This document shows, one piece after another, positions 50,047-58,733 of a stretch of DNA of 64,000 bases. The translations under genes were made by a program, and so were the position numbers. Origin of the DNA: Streptomyces sp. R44. Its GTDB lineage: Bacteria > Actinomycetota > Actinomycetes > Streptomycetales > Streptomycetaceae. The stretch covers positions 3,720,001 through 3,784,000 of the forward strand of contig NZ_CP163444.1 in assembly GCF_041053105.1 (NCBI RefSeq), in the 5' to 3' direction. The notes under the pieces were generated by a model. That model was not told where the DNA came from, made no database searches, and saw nothing but the letters and a program-made list of their open reading frames with translations. Numbering within the stretch: the stretch's first letter is position 1; every line of letters begins with the position of its first letter.

Positions 50047-51933
50047 CTACGGGCGCGTCCCCTCGGAGCCGTACATCTCCTCGATGTCCCGGGCGAAGTC
50101 CCGCAGCACCGCCCGCCGTTTGAGCTTCAGGGACGGCGTCAGATGCCCGGAGGTCTCCGAGAACTCGGTGCTCAGGACCCGGAAGGCGCGGATCGACTCG
50201 GCCCGCGAGACCAGCCGGTTGGCGTCGTCCACCCCCCGCTGGAGCGCGGCGAGCAGCTCCGGGTCACGGGCCAGCTCCCAGAGCGCCAGGTGGTCCTTGT
50301 GCCGCATCCGCCGCCAGTGCGTCAGGCCCTCGTGGTCCAGGGTGATCAGGGCCGTGATGTACGGGCGGTCGTCGCCGAGCACCATGCACTGGGCGACCAG
50401 CGGGTGGGCGCGCAGCCAGTCCTCCAGCGGGGCCGGGGCGACGTTCTTGCCGGCCGAGGTGATGAGGATGTCCTTCTTCCGGCCGGTGATCCGCAGATAG
50501 CCGTCCGCGTCGAGCGAGCCCAGGTCCCCGGTGGGGAACCAGCCGCCGTCGGTGTACGGCAGGGCCGCCCCGCGCTGCGCGTCCCAGTAGCCGGCGAAGA
50601 CGTGGGCGCCCTTGAGCCAGACCTCGCCGTCGTCGGCGATCCGGACGGCCGTGCCGGGCAGCGGCCAGCCGACGGTCCCGGTGCGCGGCCGGCGCGGCGG
50701 GGTGACCGTGGAGGCGGCGGTGGTCTCCGTCAGGCCGTACCCCTCGAAGACCTCGACGCCGGCGCCCGCGAAGAACTCGGCGAGCGGGGCGCCGAGCGGT
50801 GAGCCGCCGCAGATCACGTACTTCACGCGGCCGCCGAGCGCGGTGCGGATGCGGCGGTAGACGAGCGGGTCGTAGAGCGCCCGGGCGGCCCGCAGGGAGA
50901 GCGAGGGCGAGGGCTCCTGCCCGTACCGGCGGGCGATCTTCGCGGCCCGGTCGAAGCCGGCGCCCTTCCCGCCGCGCTCGGCGGTGGCGCGGGCCTTGTT
51001 GAAGACCTTCTCCAGGACGTACGGGATGGCGAGGAGGAAGGTGGGCCGGAAGGCGGCCAGGTCGGTGAGGAGCTCCTCGCCCTCGACGGAGGGCGCGTGC
51101 CCGACGCGGACGCGGGCGCGGACACAGCCGACGGCGACCATCCGGCCGAAGACGTGGGAGAGCGGCAGGAAGAGGAGGGTGGCGGCGGGCTCCTTGCTCT
51201 CCGAGACGAAGACGGGGTGGAGGAGCCGGACGGCGTTGTCGACCTCGGCGAAGAAGTTGGCGTGGGTGAGGGCGCAGCCCTTGGGCCGGCCGGTGGTGCC
51301 GGAGGTGTAGATGAGGGTGGCGAGGGTCTCCGGGGTGAGCAGTCCCCGGCGGGCGGTGACGGCCTCGTCGGCGACCCGGGCGCCGGCCCTGCGGAGCTGG
51401 TCGACGGCGCCGGTGCCGAGGACCCAGAGGTGGGCGAGGCCGGTCAGCTGCCGCCGCTCGGCGGAGACGAGCCGGGCCTGCTCGGCGTCCTCGACGACAC
51501 AGGCCGTGGCACCGGAGTCCTGGAGGATCCAGCGGGTCTGGAAGGCGGAGGAGGTGGGGTAGACGGGGACGGTGACGAGTCCGGCGGCCCAGGCGGCGAA
51601 GTCGATCAGGGTCCACTCGTAGGTGGTGCGGGCCATGAGGGCGAGCCGGTCGCCGGGGCGCAGGCCGTGGGCGATGAGGCCCTTGGCGACGGAGTGCACC
51701 TCGGCGGCGAAACGGGCCGCGGTGACGTCGCGCCACTCCCCCTCCACGTCCTTCCGCGAGAAGAGGACGGCCTCGGGATCCTGCCGGGCGTTGTCGTACG
51801 GCAGGTCGGCGAGCGAACCGCGGGCCACCTGGGGCACGAGCGCGGGCACGGACACTTCCCGCACCACACCGTCCACGACGACCCGGTGCGGCTCGACGGG
51901 ATCGGTCCCGGCTGCGGCGGTGACGACGGACAC
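50047..51933 (-). CDS. Long-chain fatty acyl-CoA ligase (FadD15-type)
   Basis: 628 residues from GTG 51933 (GAGGAG 7 bases upstream). AMP-forming ligase motifs are TLIYTSGTTGRPKGCALTH, YGLTETTAASTV, WFPTGDLGSLDADGYLRITGRKKDILITSAGKNVAPAPLED and the late SLKLKRRAVLRDF. The long version with a SLADLPYDNARQDPEAVLFSRK N-terminus is typical of membrane-associated long-chain acyl-CoA synthetases of actinobacteria. It lies downstream of a TetR gene with a TetR-type palindrome (52024-52039) in between, so it is probably repressed by that regulator and induced by acyl-CoA. Confidence 0.92.
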   Translation of the reverse strand: MSVVTAAAGTDPVEPHRVVVDGVVREVSVPALVPQVARGSLADLPYDNARQDPEAVLFSRKDVEGEWRDVTAARFAAEVHSVAKGLIAHGLRPGDRLALMARTTYEWTLIDFAAWAAGLVTVPVYPTSSAFQTRWILQDSGATACVVEDAEQARLVSAERRQLTGLAHLWVLGTGAVDQLRRAGARVADEAVTARRGLLTPETLATLIYTSGTTGRPKGCALTHANFFAEVDNAVRLLHPVFVSESKEPAATLLFLPLSHVFGRMVAVGCVRARVRVGHAPSVEGEELLTDLAAFRPTFLLAIPYVLEKVFNKARATAERGGKGAGFDRAAKIARRYGQEPSPSLSLRAARALYDPLVYRRIRTALGGRVKYVICGGSPLGAPLAEFFAGAGVEVFEGYGLTETTAASTVTPPRRPRTGTVGWPLPGTAVRIADDGEVWLKGAHVFAGYWDAQRGAALPYTDGGWFPTGDLGSLDADGYLRITGRKKDILITSAGKNVAPAPLEDWLRAHPLVAQCMVLGDDRPYITALITLDHEGLTHWRRMRHKDHLALWELARDPELLAALQRGVDDANRLVSRAESIRAFRVLSTEFSETSGHLTPSLKLKRRAVLRDFARDIEEMYGSEGTRP

Positions 51934-52023
51934 GGGCGGCTCCTCGGTCTGCGCGATGAACTGAGGTCGTGCGTCGGTACGTTGAGCCCTGTGGTGCCTC
52001 GACTGCCTTGACTAGCCGGTAAC

Positions 52024-52039
52024 CTTACTGTGCGGTAAG
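52024..52039. promoter_or_regulatory. Palindrome between TetR and acyl-CoA ligase genes
   Basis: cttac-tgtgcg-gtaag, perfect 5-bp arms around a 6-base spacer, in the 108-base gap upstream of the acyl-CoA ligase. The TTAC...GTAA style is common for FadR-type TetR repressors. It is distinct from the TGACG-N3-CGTCA sites. Confidence 0.55.
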
Positions 52040-52041
52040 CC

Positions 52042-52674
52042 TCAACGGGGAGACCAGCGCCCGCTTTTCATGAGGTTTCCGAGCCCCGCCCAGGCGAAGT
52101 TCATCAGCGTCGCCGCGGCCTCCTTCGCCGTCACCCCGGGGGTCTCGTTCGCCCAGCTCGCCAAGGACTCGGCGGACCCCACGAGCGCCTGCGCCAGCGC
52201 GTCGACGTCCCGCCCGGTGATGCCCGACTCCCCCGCCGCCTCCCGGATCAGCCCGGCCACGAAGGCCACGATCTCGTCCCGCATCCGCGCGACCTCCCCG
52301 GCGAACGGCTCCCCGTGCGTCCGCGCCTGCCGGCTCAGCACCACCCACGAGTCCGGCTGCTCGGCGGCATACGTGAAGAAGGCCAGCAGCCCCGCCCACA
52401 GCCGCTCGTCGGGCGGCACCCCGGGCCCCCCGACCCCGGCGGCCACAGCCCCGAGCAACGCCCCGGCCTCCCGCCGGATGACGGTCGTGAACAGCTCCTC
52501 CTTGGACCCGACATACAGATAGACCAGTGGCTTGGAGACCCCGGCGAGCTCGGCGATCCCGTCCATGGAAGCCGCCTGATACCCCTGCCGCGCGAAGCAC
52601 CGCACGGCCGCGTCCACCATCTGCCGCTCCCGCACCACCCGCGGCAACCGCCGCCCCTTCGCCCCACCGGCCAC
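52042..52674 (-). CDS. TetR-family regulator, probable repressor of the acyl-CoA ligase
   Basis: 210 residues from GTG 52674, with GGAAGG upstream; the frame extends to 52806, but that would overlap the divergent promoter and leader ORF. The helix-turn-helix spans about residues 12-58 (RERQMVDAAVRCFARQGYQAASMDGIAELAGVSKPLVYLYVGSKEELFTTVI). The C-terminal domain (GVPPDERLWAGLLAFFTYAAEQPDSW...) fits lipid-responsive TetR proteins. The acyl-CoA ligase follows on the same strand after the palindrome at 52024-52039. Confidence 0.9.
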   Translation of the reverse strand: MAGGAKGRRLPRVVRERQMVDAAVRCFARQGYQAASMDGIAELAGVSKPLVYLYVGSKEELFTTVIRREAGALLGAVAAGVGGPGVPPDERLWAGLLAFFTYAAEQPDSWVVLSRQARTHGEPFAGEVARMRDEIVAFVAGLIREAAGESGITGRDVDALAQALVGSAESLASWANETPGVTAKEAAATLMNFAWAGLGNLMKSGRWSPR

Positions 52675-52752
52675 GGCGTCCAACCTTCCCGAGTACTCCC
52701 TCCGCCAGCCTACAAAGCTCCTAGACTCGGCCTGGATCGCAGCGACGACGGG

Positions 52753-52803
52753 ATGACGGGGGCGCGCCACATGCAGGTCCGGATCACGAGCGGCGGCCCA
52801 TGA
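52753..52803 (+). CDS. Short leader ORF coupled to the caspase-STAND gene
   Basis: ATG 52753 opens a 16-codon frame (MTGARHMQVRITSGGP) whose TGA overlaps the ATG of the caspase gene (ATGA at 52800-52803). The large gene has no clear ribosome-binding site of its own, so reinitiation from this short ORF would explain its translation. An internal ATG at 52771 gives a 10-residue version. The peptide itself may have no function. Confidence 0.5.
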   Translation: MTGARHMQVRITSGGP

Positions 52804-55800
52804 CACCGGCCCGCACCTCCCGCGCGGTCCTGTTCGGTGTCCACGCCTACCGGCACCTCGCCGCCCTCGACGGCGTACGGCACAACGCCCCCGCCCTGCG
52901 CTCCCTGCTCGTCGCGGACGACCTCGGCGGCCTCGATCCGGCCCACTGCGTCACGGTCCCGCCCGACAGCACCGCCGCCGCCTTCCTCGACGCCGTGCAG
53001 GACGCGGCCGACGAGGCGGGCGACCTGCTCCTCGTCTACTACGCCGGACACGGCCATGTCGGGCGGGACGACAAGCAGTTGCTGCTCAGCACCCGGGAGT
53101 CCCGGAAGGCGAGGCCCTTCCACTCGGTCCCGTACGACGAGGTCCGCGCGATCGTGGCCGCCTCCCAGGCCCAGCGCAAGATCGTGATCGTCGACTCCTG
53201 CTTCAGCGGCGGCGCCCTCCACATGGCCGCCCACCCACCCGCCACCGAGCGGGACTTCGAGATCGAGGGCGCCTGCGTCCTCACCTCGGCGGCCGAGACC
53301 GAGCGCTCCCTGTGCCTGACCGAGGGCAGCGTCTTCACCCTCGAACTGCTCGCCGTCCTCGCGAGCGGCCTCCCCGCCGTCCTGCCCGACGGCCGGCGCG
53401 GCGACCAGCAGCCCGCCCTCACCATGGCCGATCTGTACGACACGCTGTGCGCCCGCCTCGACGGCCGGGTCATCGACGGCCACGCGATCCCGAAGCCACG
53501 CATGAGCACCCGCGACAACGGCCACCGCATCCGTCTCGCGGCGAACCGCTCCTTCGCCACGCCCGCCCCCGCCCTCCACCCCGGCCGCGGAGCCTCCCTG
53601 GACCGGCCGGGCGAGATGGGCCCCGGCCGCACCCGCACCGCCCCGGCCTTCGCGCCCCGCACCCAGCTCGCCCCCACCAAGTACTTCACGGGCCGCACCG
53701 AGGAACTCGCCGAGCTGGAGGCGATGGCGGCGGCCGCCCCCGCCGTCTGCCTCATCCACGGCCGCGGCGGCCTGGGCAAGTCCGAACTGCTCCGAACCGT
53801 CGCCACCCGCGTCTCCGAGCGGTTCCCCGGCGGCTGCCTGGAGATCGACCTGCGCGGCTGGACCCCGGGCGAGACGCCCCGCTCCCCCGACGCCGTGATC
53901 GCCGAACAGCTCCTCCACCTCGGGCACGCGGCCCAGGACATCCCGTCCGACCCCGTCGCACGCGCCGAGTCCTGGCGCCTGTCCCTGGAGCGGAGAGCGG
54001 TCCTCCTCGTCCTCGACAACGCCCGCGACGCCGCCCAGCTGGCCCCGCTCCTCCCCGGAGCCGGCTCGCAGAGCCTCGTCCTGGTCTCCAGCCGCTCGGC
54101 GCTCACCGACCTGACCTGGGACTGGAGCCGCGAGCTGAAGCCCCTGAGCAAGGCCGAATGCGCCGACGCCTGGCACCGGATGGGCGTCCCCGAATCCACC
54201 ACCGGACTCGACGAGATCGCCGACCGCGTCCACGGCAGTCCGCTCGCCGTCCGCGCCCTCAGCACCCGCCTGCGCCGCGGCGCCCCGCCCGAGGCCGTGC
54301 TCGCCTCGCTCGCCGACTCCTCCCCGTACCGCGCGTTCCCCGACATCGACGCCGCCGAGCGAGCCGCCTTCACCAGCGCCTACGACGCCCTCGACCCGGA
54401 ACTGCGCACCCTCGTCCGCCACGCGGCCGTACACCCGGGCCCGGACTTCGGGGCGGACTCGCTGGCGGCGATGAGCGGCCTGCCGGAGCACGTCACGCAG
54501 CTGCGCCTCACCGAGATCGAACAGCTCCTCACCCACCGCGAGGGCCGCTACGGCTTCCACGACCTGAGTCTGGGATACGCGAGGGAACGCGCGACCCAGG
54601 ACGCCCCGGAGGAGACGGAACCGAGCCGGAACCGCTTGTACGCCTTTCTCCTCGCGCGCCTGGGGCAGGAGCGGGAGGCCCTGCGCAGCAGCCCCGAGGA
54701 CGACGAGCCGATCCGCCGGGCCCGCCGCTGGCTGGACGCCCACGCCCAGGAGTTGAGCGCGGCGGCCCGCGCGGCGGCCTTCGACGGCTGGGAGGACGCG
54801 TCCGCCTTCCTGCTCGCGGTCGGCCGGCTCTGGATCGGCGGATCCCGGATCGTGGAGGCGCAAGGGCTGTTCGACCTGCTGCTCACCGTAGCGACGGAGG
54901 GGTCGCTGGAGCACGCCCACGCGCTGACCGGCCTGGGCAGGACGTACCGGAAGCAGGAGCGTCACGCGGAGGGCATGGACCGCCAGCGCGAGGCCCTCGC
55001 TCTCTACGAGACCCACGGCGACACCGACGGGCAGGCCGACGCCGTCCTGGAGATCGCCACGATCGACTACCTGCTCGAGCGGAGCGCCACGGCGGCCGAC
55101 GGATTCGAGCGGGCCTATGCCCTGTACCTCTCCACCGGGAACGAGCACGGCCAGGCCGAGGCGCTCCTGCGTCTGGGTGACAACCGCCGGAACCAGCACC
55201 GGCTCGTCGAGGCCGAGGACCGCTACCGGCCCGCCCTGGAGCTCTACCGGATCCTCGGGAACCGCGGCGGCGAGGCCAAGGTGTGCATGGGCTACGCAAG
55301 CATCCTCAGGTATCGGCAGCAGTACAAGGAGGCCGCCGAGCTGTTCGAGGAGTCGTACCGCCTCTTCGACTCCCTGGGCGACCAGGGAGGCCTGGCGGAC
55401 ACGCTCGCGAATCTGTCCATCGTCCGCCTGGAGCAGGGCCTTGTGGCGGAGGCGCTCGCCGCCGCCCAGGAGGCCCTCGCCATCTACACGGCCCTGGGTG
55501 ACGTCCGCGGCCAAGGCATCGGGCTCGGCGCCTTGGCCCACGTCAGCCGGACGCAAGGACGGCTGGACGAAGCCCTGCAGTTCCACACGCAGGCCCACCG
55601 GCTCCACAGCGAAATCGGTGACCGGAGAGGACGGGCCATCGAGCTCCTCGGCATGGGCTATGTCCACCTCGACACCAAGCACTTCGACGCGGCACGGGAG
55701 TCCCTGCGCGAGTCCCTGGGTCTCTGGCGGGACATCGGCGACCCGAATGGCGAAGGGGACGCGCTGTGCGGGCTGGCGCGGCTCGAACTCCACCTCCGGC

Positions 55801-56033
55801 AGCACGGGGCGGCGGCGGCCACCGTCCGGAAGGCGCTGCGCCGCTACGAGACCACGGGGACCCGGTTCGACCAGGCCTACGCCCTGGTCCTCCTGGCCGA
55901 CGTCGCCGCCGAGGATCCGGCTCAGGGCGACCCCGCCGAGCTCTACCGGTCCGCGGCCGGCCTCTACAGCGCGGCCGGCAAGGAGGACATCGCGGCCTGG
56001 TGCCACGCCCGCGTCGCCGAGCTCACCCCCTGA
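52800..56033 (+). CDS. Caspase-STAND-TPR protein (metacaspase-type protease with NB-ARC switch)
   Basis: 1077 residues in three parts. Residues 1-250 are a caspase-like C14 domain with catalytic His84 (YYAGHGH) and Cys134 (VDSCFSGG). Residues about 290-560 are an NB-ARC-type ATPase (EELAEL..., Walker A GRGGLGKS with Lys327, VLLVLDNARDA, SLVLVSSRS). Residues about 600-1070 are at least eight TPR repeats. This is the layout of NLR-like signalling proteins: TPRs sense, the STAND module oligomerises, the protease acts. Some bacterial caspase-STAND proteins act in abortive anti-phage defence. No adjacent substrate gene is obvious. It diverges from the TetR gene. Confidence 0.9.
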   Translation: MTPARTSRAVLFGVHAYRHLAALDGVRHNAPALRSLLVADDLGGLDPAHCVTVPPDSTAAAFLDAVQDAADEAGDLLLVYYAGHGHVGRDDKQLLLSTRESRKARPFHSVPYDEVRAIVAASQAQRKIVIVDSCFSGGALHMAAHPPATERDFEIEGACVLTSAAETERSLCLTEGSVFTLELLAVLASGLPAVLPDGRRGDQQPALTMADLYDTLCARLDGRVIDGHAIPKPRMSTRDNGHRIRLAANRSFATPAPALHPGRGASLDRPGEMGPGRTRTAPAFAPRTQLAPTKYFTGRTEELAELEAMAAAAPAVCLIHGRGGLGKSELLRTVATRVSERFPGGCLEIDLRGWTPGETPRSPDAVIAEQLLHLGHAAQDIPSDPVARAESWRLSLERRAVLLVLDNARDAAQLAPLLPGAGSQSLVLVSSRSALTDLTWDWSRELKPLSKAECADAWHRMGVPESTTGLDEIADRVHGSPLAVRALSTRLRRGAPPEAVLASLADSSPYRAFPDIDAAERAAFTSAYDALDPELRTLVRHAAVHPGPDFGADSLAAMSGLPEHVTQLRLTEIEQLLTHREGRYGFHDLSLGYARERATQDAPEETEPSRNRLYAFLLARLGQEREALRSSPEDDEPIRRARRWLDAHAQELSAAARAAAFDGWEDASAFLLAVGRLWIGGSRIVEAQGLFDLLLTVATEGSLEHAHALTGLGRTYRKQERHAEGMDRQREALALYETHGDTDGQADAVLEIATIDYLLERSATAADGFERAYALYLSTGNEHGQAEALLRLGDNRRNQHRLVEAEDRYRPALELYRILGNRGGEAKVCMGYASILRYRQQYKEAAELFEESYRLFDSLGDQGGLADTLANLSIVRLEQGLVAEALAAAQEALAIYTALGDVRGQGIGLGALAHVSRTQGRLDEALQFHTQAHRLHSEIGDRRGRAIELLGMGYVHLDTKHFDAARESLRESLGLWRDIGDPNGEGDALCGLARLELHLRQHGAAAATVRKALRRYETTGTRFDQAYALVLLADVAAEDPAQGDPAELYRSAAGLYSAAGKEDIAAWCHARVAELTP

Positions 56034-56040
56034 CGCGAAC

Positions 56041-56069
56041 GTGCCCCGGACCAGGGAGGTCCGGGGCAC
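56041..56069. terminator. Bidirectional terminator
   Basis: Perfect 12-bp arms gtgccccggacc (56041-56052) and ggtccggggcac (56058-56069) with a 5-base loop, between the convergent caspase gene (stop 56033) and symporter gene (stop 56091). Confidence 0.85.
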
Positions 56070-56090
56070 GGAGGCGCTGGGCGAGGAGGG

Positions 56091-57431
56091 TCAGGCGGCG
56101 GCCGTGACCGCGACCTTCTCGTCCTTCTCGCCGATCGCGGTCAGGTCGTCGATCGGGGACGACGAGGCGTTCTCGTACGCGGTGAGGTCGAGGATCTTCT
56201 CGCGGGCCGAGACGATCACCGGGATCAGCGCCTGACCCGCCACGTTCGTGGCCGTGCGCATCATGTCCAGGATCGGGTCGATCGCCATCAGGAGGCCGAC
56301 GCCCTCCAGGGGGAGGCCCAGGGTGGAGAGGGTCAGGGTGAGCATGACCGTCGCGCCGGTGAGGCCGGCGGTGGCCGCCGAGCCGATGACCGAGACGAAG
56401 GCGATCAGCAGGTAGTCGCCGATGCCGAGCTGCACGTCGAAGATCTGGGCGATGAAGATCGCGGCGAGCGCCGGGTAGATCGCGGCGCAGCCGTCCATCT
56501 TGGTGGTGGCGCCGAACGGGACGGCGAAGGAGGCGTACTCCTTCGGGACGCCGAGGCGCTCGGTGACCTTCTGGGTGACCGGCATGGTGCCGACCGAGGA
56601 GCGGGAGACGAAGGCCAGCTGGATGGCCGGCCAGGCGCCCTTGAAGAACTGGAGCGGGTTGACCTTGGCGACCGTGGCGAGCAGCGTCGGGTAGACGACG
56701 AAGAGGACCAGGGCGCAGCCGATGTAGATGTCGGCGGTGAAGGTCGCGTACTTGCCGATGAGGTCCCAGCCGTAGTCGGCGATGGCGAAGCCGATGAGGC
56801 CGACGGTGCCGAGCGGGGCGAGGCGGATGACCCACCACAGGGCCTTCTGGAGGAGTTCCAGGACCGACTCGGAGAGGGTGAGGATCGGCTTGGCGCGGTC
56901 GCCGAGCTTGAGGGCGGCGATGCCGGCGACGGCGGCCATGAAGACGATCTGGAGGACGTTCAGCTCGGTGAAGGGGGTGATGACGTCCGTCGGGATGATG
57001 CCGGTGAGGAAGTCGATCCAGGAGCCCTCGCGCTTCGGCAGCTTGCCGTCCTGCGGGGTGAGGCCGGTGCCGGCGCCCGGGTTGGTGATCAGGCCGATGG
57101 CGAGGCCGATGCCGACCGCGATCAGCGAGGTGATCATGAACCAGAGGAGCGTGCGGGTGGCGAGCCGGGCGGCGTTGTTCACCTTCCGCAGGTTGGTGAT
57201 CGAGACCAGGATCGCGAAGAAGACGAGCGGCGCGACGGCCAGCTTGAGCAGCTGGACGAAGATGTCGCCGACCTGGCCGAGGGTCTCCTTGAGCCAGGAG
57301 ACGTCCTGGCTGCGGGCGATCCAGCCGAGCAGGGCACCCAGGGCCAGACCGGCGATGATCTGGGCCCAGAAGGGGACCTTGGGTATGCGCGAGGAAGCCG
57401 GGGACTTCGTCTCGGACGCGGACGCGGACAC
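56091..57431 (-). CDS. Dicarboxylate/amino acid:cation symporter (DAACS family), possible cystine transporter
   Basis: 446 residues from GTG 57431, which has GGAG 7 bases upstream; in-frame GTG 57437 is too close to it. It has the glutamate-transporter fold: eight spans, the Ser-rich loop FVSRSSVGTMPVTQKV, the FGATTKMDGCAAIYPALAAIFIAQ segment of TM7 and DPILDMMRTATNVAGQALIPVIV in TM8. Family substrates include C4-dicarboxylates, glutamate and cystine (TcyP). A Cys-rich leader ORF upstream suggests regulation by cysteine supply, which favours cystine. No adjacent sulfur genes confirm it. Confidence 0.9.
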   Translation of the reverse strand: MSASASETKSPASSRIPKVPFWAQIIAGLALGALLGWIARSQDVSWLKETLGQVGDIFVQLLKLAVAPLVFFAILVSITNLRKVNNAARLATRTLLWFMITSLIAVGIGLAIGLITNPGAGTGLTPQDGKLPKREGSWIDFLTGIIPTDVITPFTELNVLQIVFMAAVAGIAALKLGDRAKPILTLSESVLELLQKALWWVIRLAPLGTVGLIGFAIADYGWDLIGKYATFTADIYIGCALVLFVVYPTLLATVAKVNPLQFFKGAWPAIQLAFVSRSSVGTMPVTQKVTERLGVPKEYASFAVPFGATTKMDGCAAIYPALAAIFIAQIFDVQLGIGDYLLIAFVSVIGSAATAGLTGATVMLTLTLSTLGLPLEGVGLLMAIDPILDMMRTATNVAGQALIPVIVSAREKILDLTAYENASSSPIDDLTAIGEKDEKVAVTAAA

Positions 57432-57519
57432 AGGCACACTCCACAGGTGCGTATCGGGCAATACGGGACGGGGGTGCGGCACGCACGCGCTCGGGCGCGG
57501 GCCGCTGCATGATGCCGGA

Positions 57520-57627
57520 TCAGAAGGCGCGGCAACAGACCGCGGACATACAGCGGCAGAGATCGACGTGCAGGCGCGCCACGAGCGGGGTGCCCGCGGC
57601 AGGGGAGAGGCGCACTGTTGTCGTCAT
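57520..57627 (-). CDS. Cys-rich leader peptide upstream of the symporter
   Basis: 35 codons from ATG 57627 to TGA 57520. The C-terminal half reads LHVDLCRCMSAVCCRAF, with Cys at 24, 26, 31 and 32. It matches the HVDL-R-x-S-A-x-C pattern of actinobacterial leader peptides thought to sense cysteine by ribosome stalling. No Shine-Dalgarno is visible, and the promoter below would start the mRNA near the ATG, so translation may be leaderless. Short inverted repeats (cgtat/atacg) lie in the 88 bases before the symporter start. Confidence 0.7.
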   Translation of the reverse strand: MTTTVRLSPAAGTPLVARLHVDLCRCMSAVCCRAF

Positions 57628-57636
57628 GTCGAACAC

Positions 57637-57679
57637 GTTAACACTTGAACTTTGAGAACCTCAAAGCCATTCTTTGAGA
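57637..57679 (-). promoter_or_regulatory. Promoter and operator of the leader-symporter transcript
   Basis: On the minus strand, TTGAGG (57664-57659) and GTTAAC (57642-57637) are 16 bases apart and would start transcription around 57630. The palindrome ctttgag-aac-ctcaaag (57650-57666) overlaps the -35, and a third ctttgag copy lies at 57672-57678. The surrounding 57630-57680 is unusually AT-rich. Confidence 0.5.
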
Positions 57680-57788
57680 TGCGGAGAGCCCCGTACGCCT
57701 CCGAAACGCAGAACACCCCAGGCCGGAGCCTTGGAAGGCCCTGCCCGGGGTGGATGTCTGTGAGGAAGCTTACGCAGCCCTTATACGG

Positions 57789-58055
57789 CTACAGCGCGTC
57801 CTCCTGGGACCGGTTCGAGTCCAGTCGGCCCTTCGCGCGCTCGACCTTCGCCACGACCTCGGCGCTCGCCTCGTCCCGCACCTTGCGCAGGAGGACGAAG
57901 CTCAGCGGGGCGGAGACGACGAGGGCGAGGACGAGGACCCAGAGGAGGTTCGAGTCGCCCAGGCCGCGCGGCAGCACGCCGACGTAGACGAGACCCCACA
58001 GGGCGAGGAAGCACCCGGCGAAGATCCCGAGCCGCATCAGCGTGTAGCGGAGCAT
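57789..58055 (-). CDS. DUF4229 small membrane protein
   Basis: 88 residues from ATG 58055, with two membrane spans (YTLMRLGIFAGCFLALWGLVYVG and NLLWVLVLALVVSAPLSFVLL) and a charged cytoplasmic tail (RKVRDEASAEVVAKVERAKGRLDSNRSQEDAL). This matches the DUF4229 family, common next to menaquinone genes in Streptomyces. The function is unknown. It diverges from the GNAT gene at 58191. Confidence 0.85.
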   Translation of the reverse strand: MLRYTLMRLGIFAGCFLALWGLVYVGVLPRGLGDSNLLWVLVLALVVSAPLSFVLLRKVRDEASAEVVAKVERAKGRLDSNRSQEDAL

Positions 58056-58190
58056 GTCAGTCCACTCTTCCGTTCCGAAAGATCCCAAAGTTCCCGTGAG
58101 GGACGAGCGCCCTCCAGTGAAGCACGCGGCGGAGGCGGCTCCGGGACCGGGCCTCTTGAGCGCGACCAGAGTAATAGATAACCTTCCAGC

Positions 58191-58724
58191 ATGACCCTTA
58201 CCTTTGAGGTGGACCCGGCAGTCGACCCCGCTCTGCGCGACGGCGTGCTCTCCCTCTGGGCGGACGTCTCCAACGCGGGCGGCGCCGTCGGCTTCGTACC
58301 CCCCGTGACCCCCGACGAGATACGCCCCGCGCTGCTCAAGCACCTCGTCGCGATGACGGAGGGCGGCACCCGCCTGCTCGTCGGCCGGGACGCGGACGGC
58401 ACGGTCGCCGCCACCGCCTTCTTCACCTTCAACAAGCACCGGCTGATGACCCACTGGGTGTGGCTCTACACCGTGATGGTCCACCCCCGTTACCAGGGCA
58501 AGGGGTACGGCCGCGACCTCATGGCGGCGGTCGAGCACACCGCCCGCACCGCCGAGGGCTTCGAGGAGATCGAGGCGATCCGGCTGACCTGCCGCGGCGG
58601 CACCGGCGTCGACGGCTTCTACGCCAGGTCCGGTTACAAGGAGGTCGGCCGCGTCCCCGACGCGATCCGGGTCGCGCCCGGGGACGACCGCGACGACATC
58701 ATCATGCTGCTGCCCCTGAAGTGA
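58191..58724 (+). CDS. GNAT-family N-acetyltransferase
   Basis: 177 residues. The acetyl-CoA loop VMVHPRYQGKGYGRDLMAAVEHTARTAEGFEEIEAIRLTCRGGTGVDGFYARSGYKEVGRVPDAIRV is typical of GNAT enzymes, and the N-terminus (DPALRDGVLSLWADVSNAGGAVGFVPPV) fits a common Streptomyces subgroup with unknown substrate. It stands alone between the DUF4229 gene and the menaquinone block and is closed by a strong bidirectional terminator. Confidence 0.9.
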   Translation: MTLTFEVDPAVDPALRDGVLSLWADVSNAGGAVGFVPPVTPDEIRPALLKHLVAMTEGGTRLLVGRDADGTVAATAFFTFNKHRLMTHWVWLYTVMVHPRYQGKGYGRDLMAAVEHTARTAEGFEEIEAIRLTCRGGTGVDGFYARSGYKEVGRVPDAIRVAPGDDRDDIIMLLPLK

Positions 58725-58733
58725 GCATGGGAA

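Noticed and set aside
52710..56069. A minus-strand open frame of 1119 codons opposite the caspase-STAND gene
   Set aside because: Shadow of the plus-strand gene; the composition is Gly/Val/Arg-rich, with no start context and no recognisable domain.
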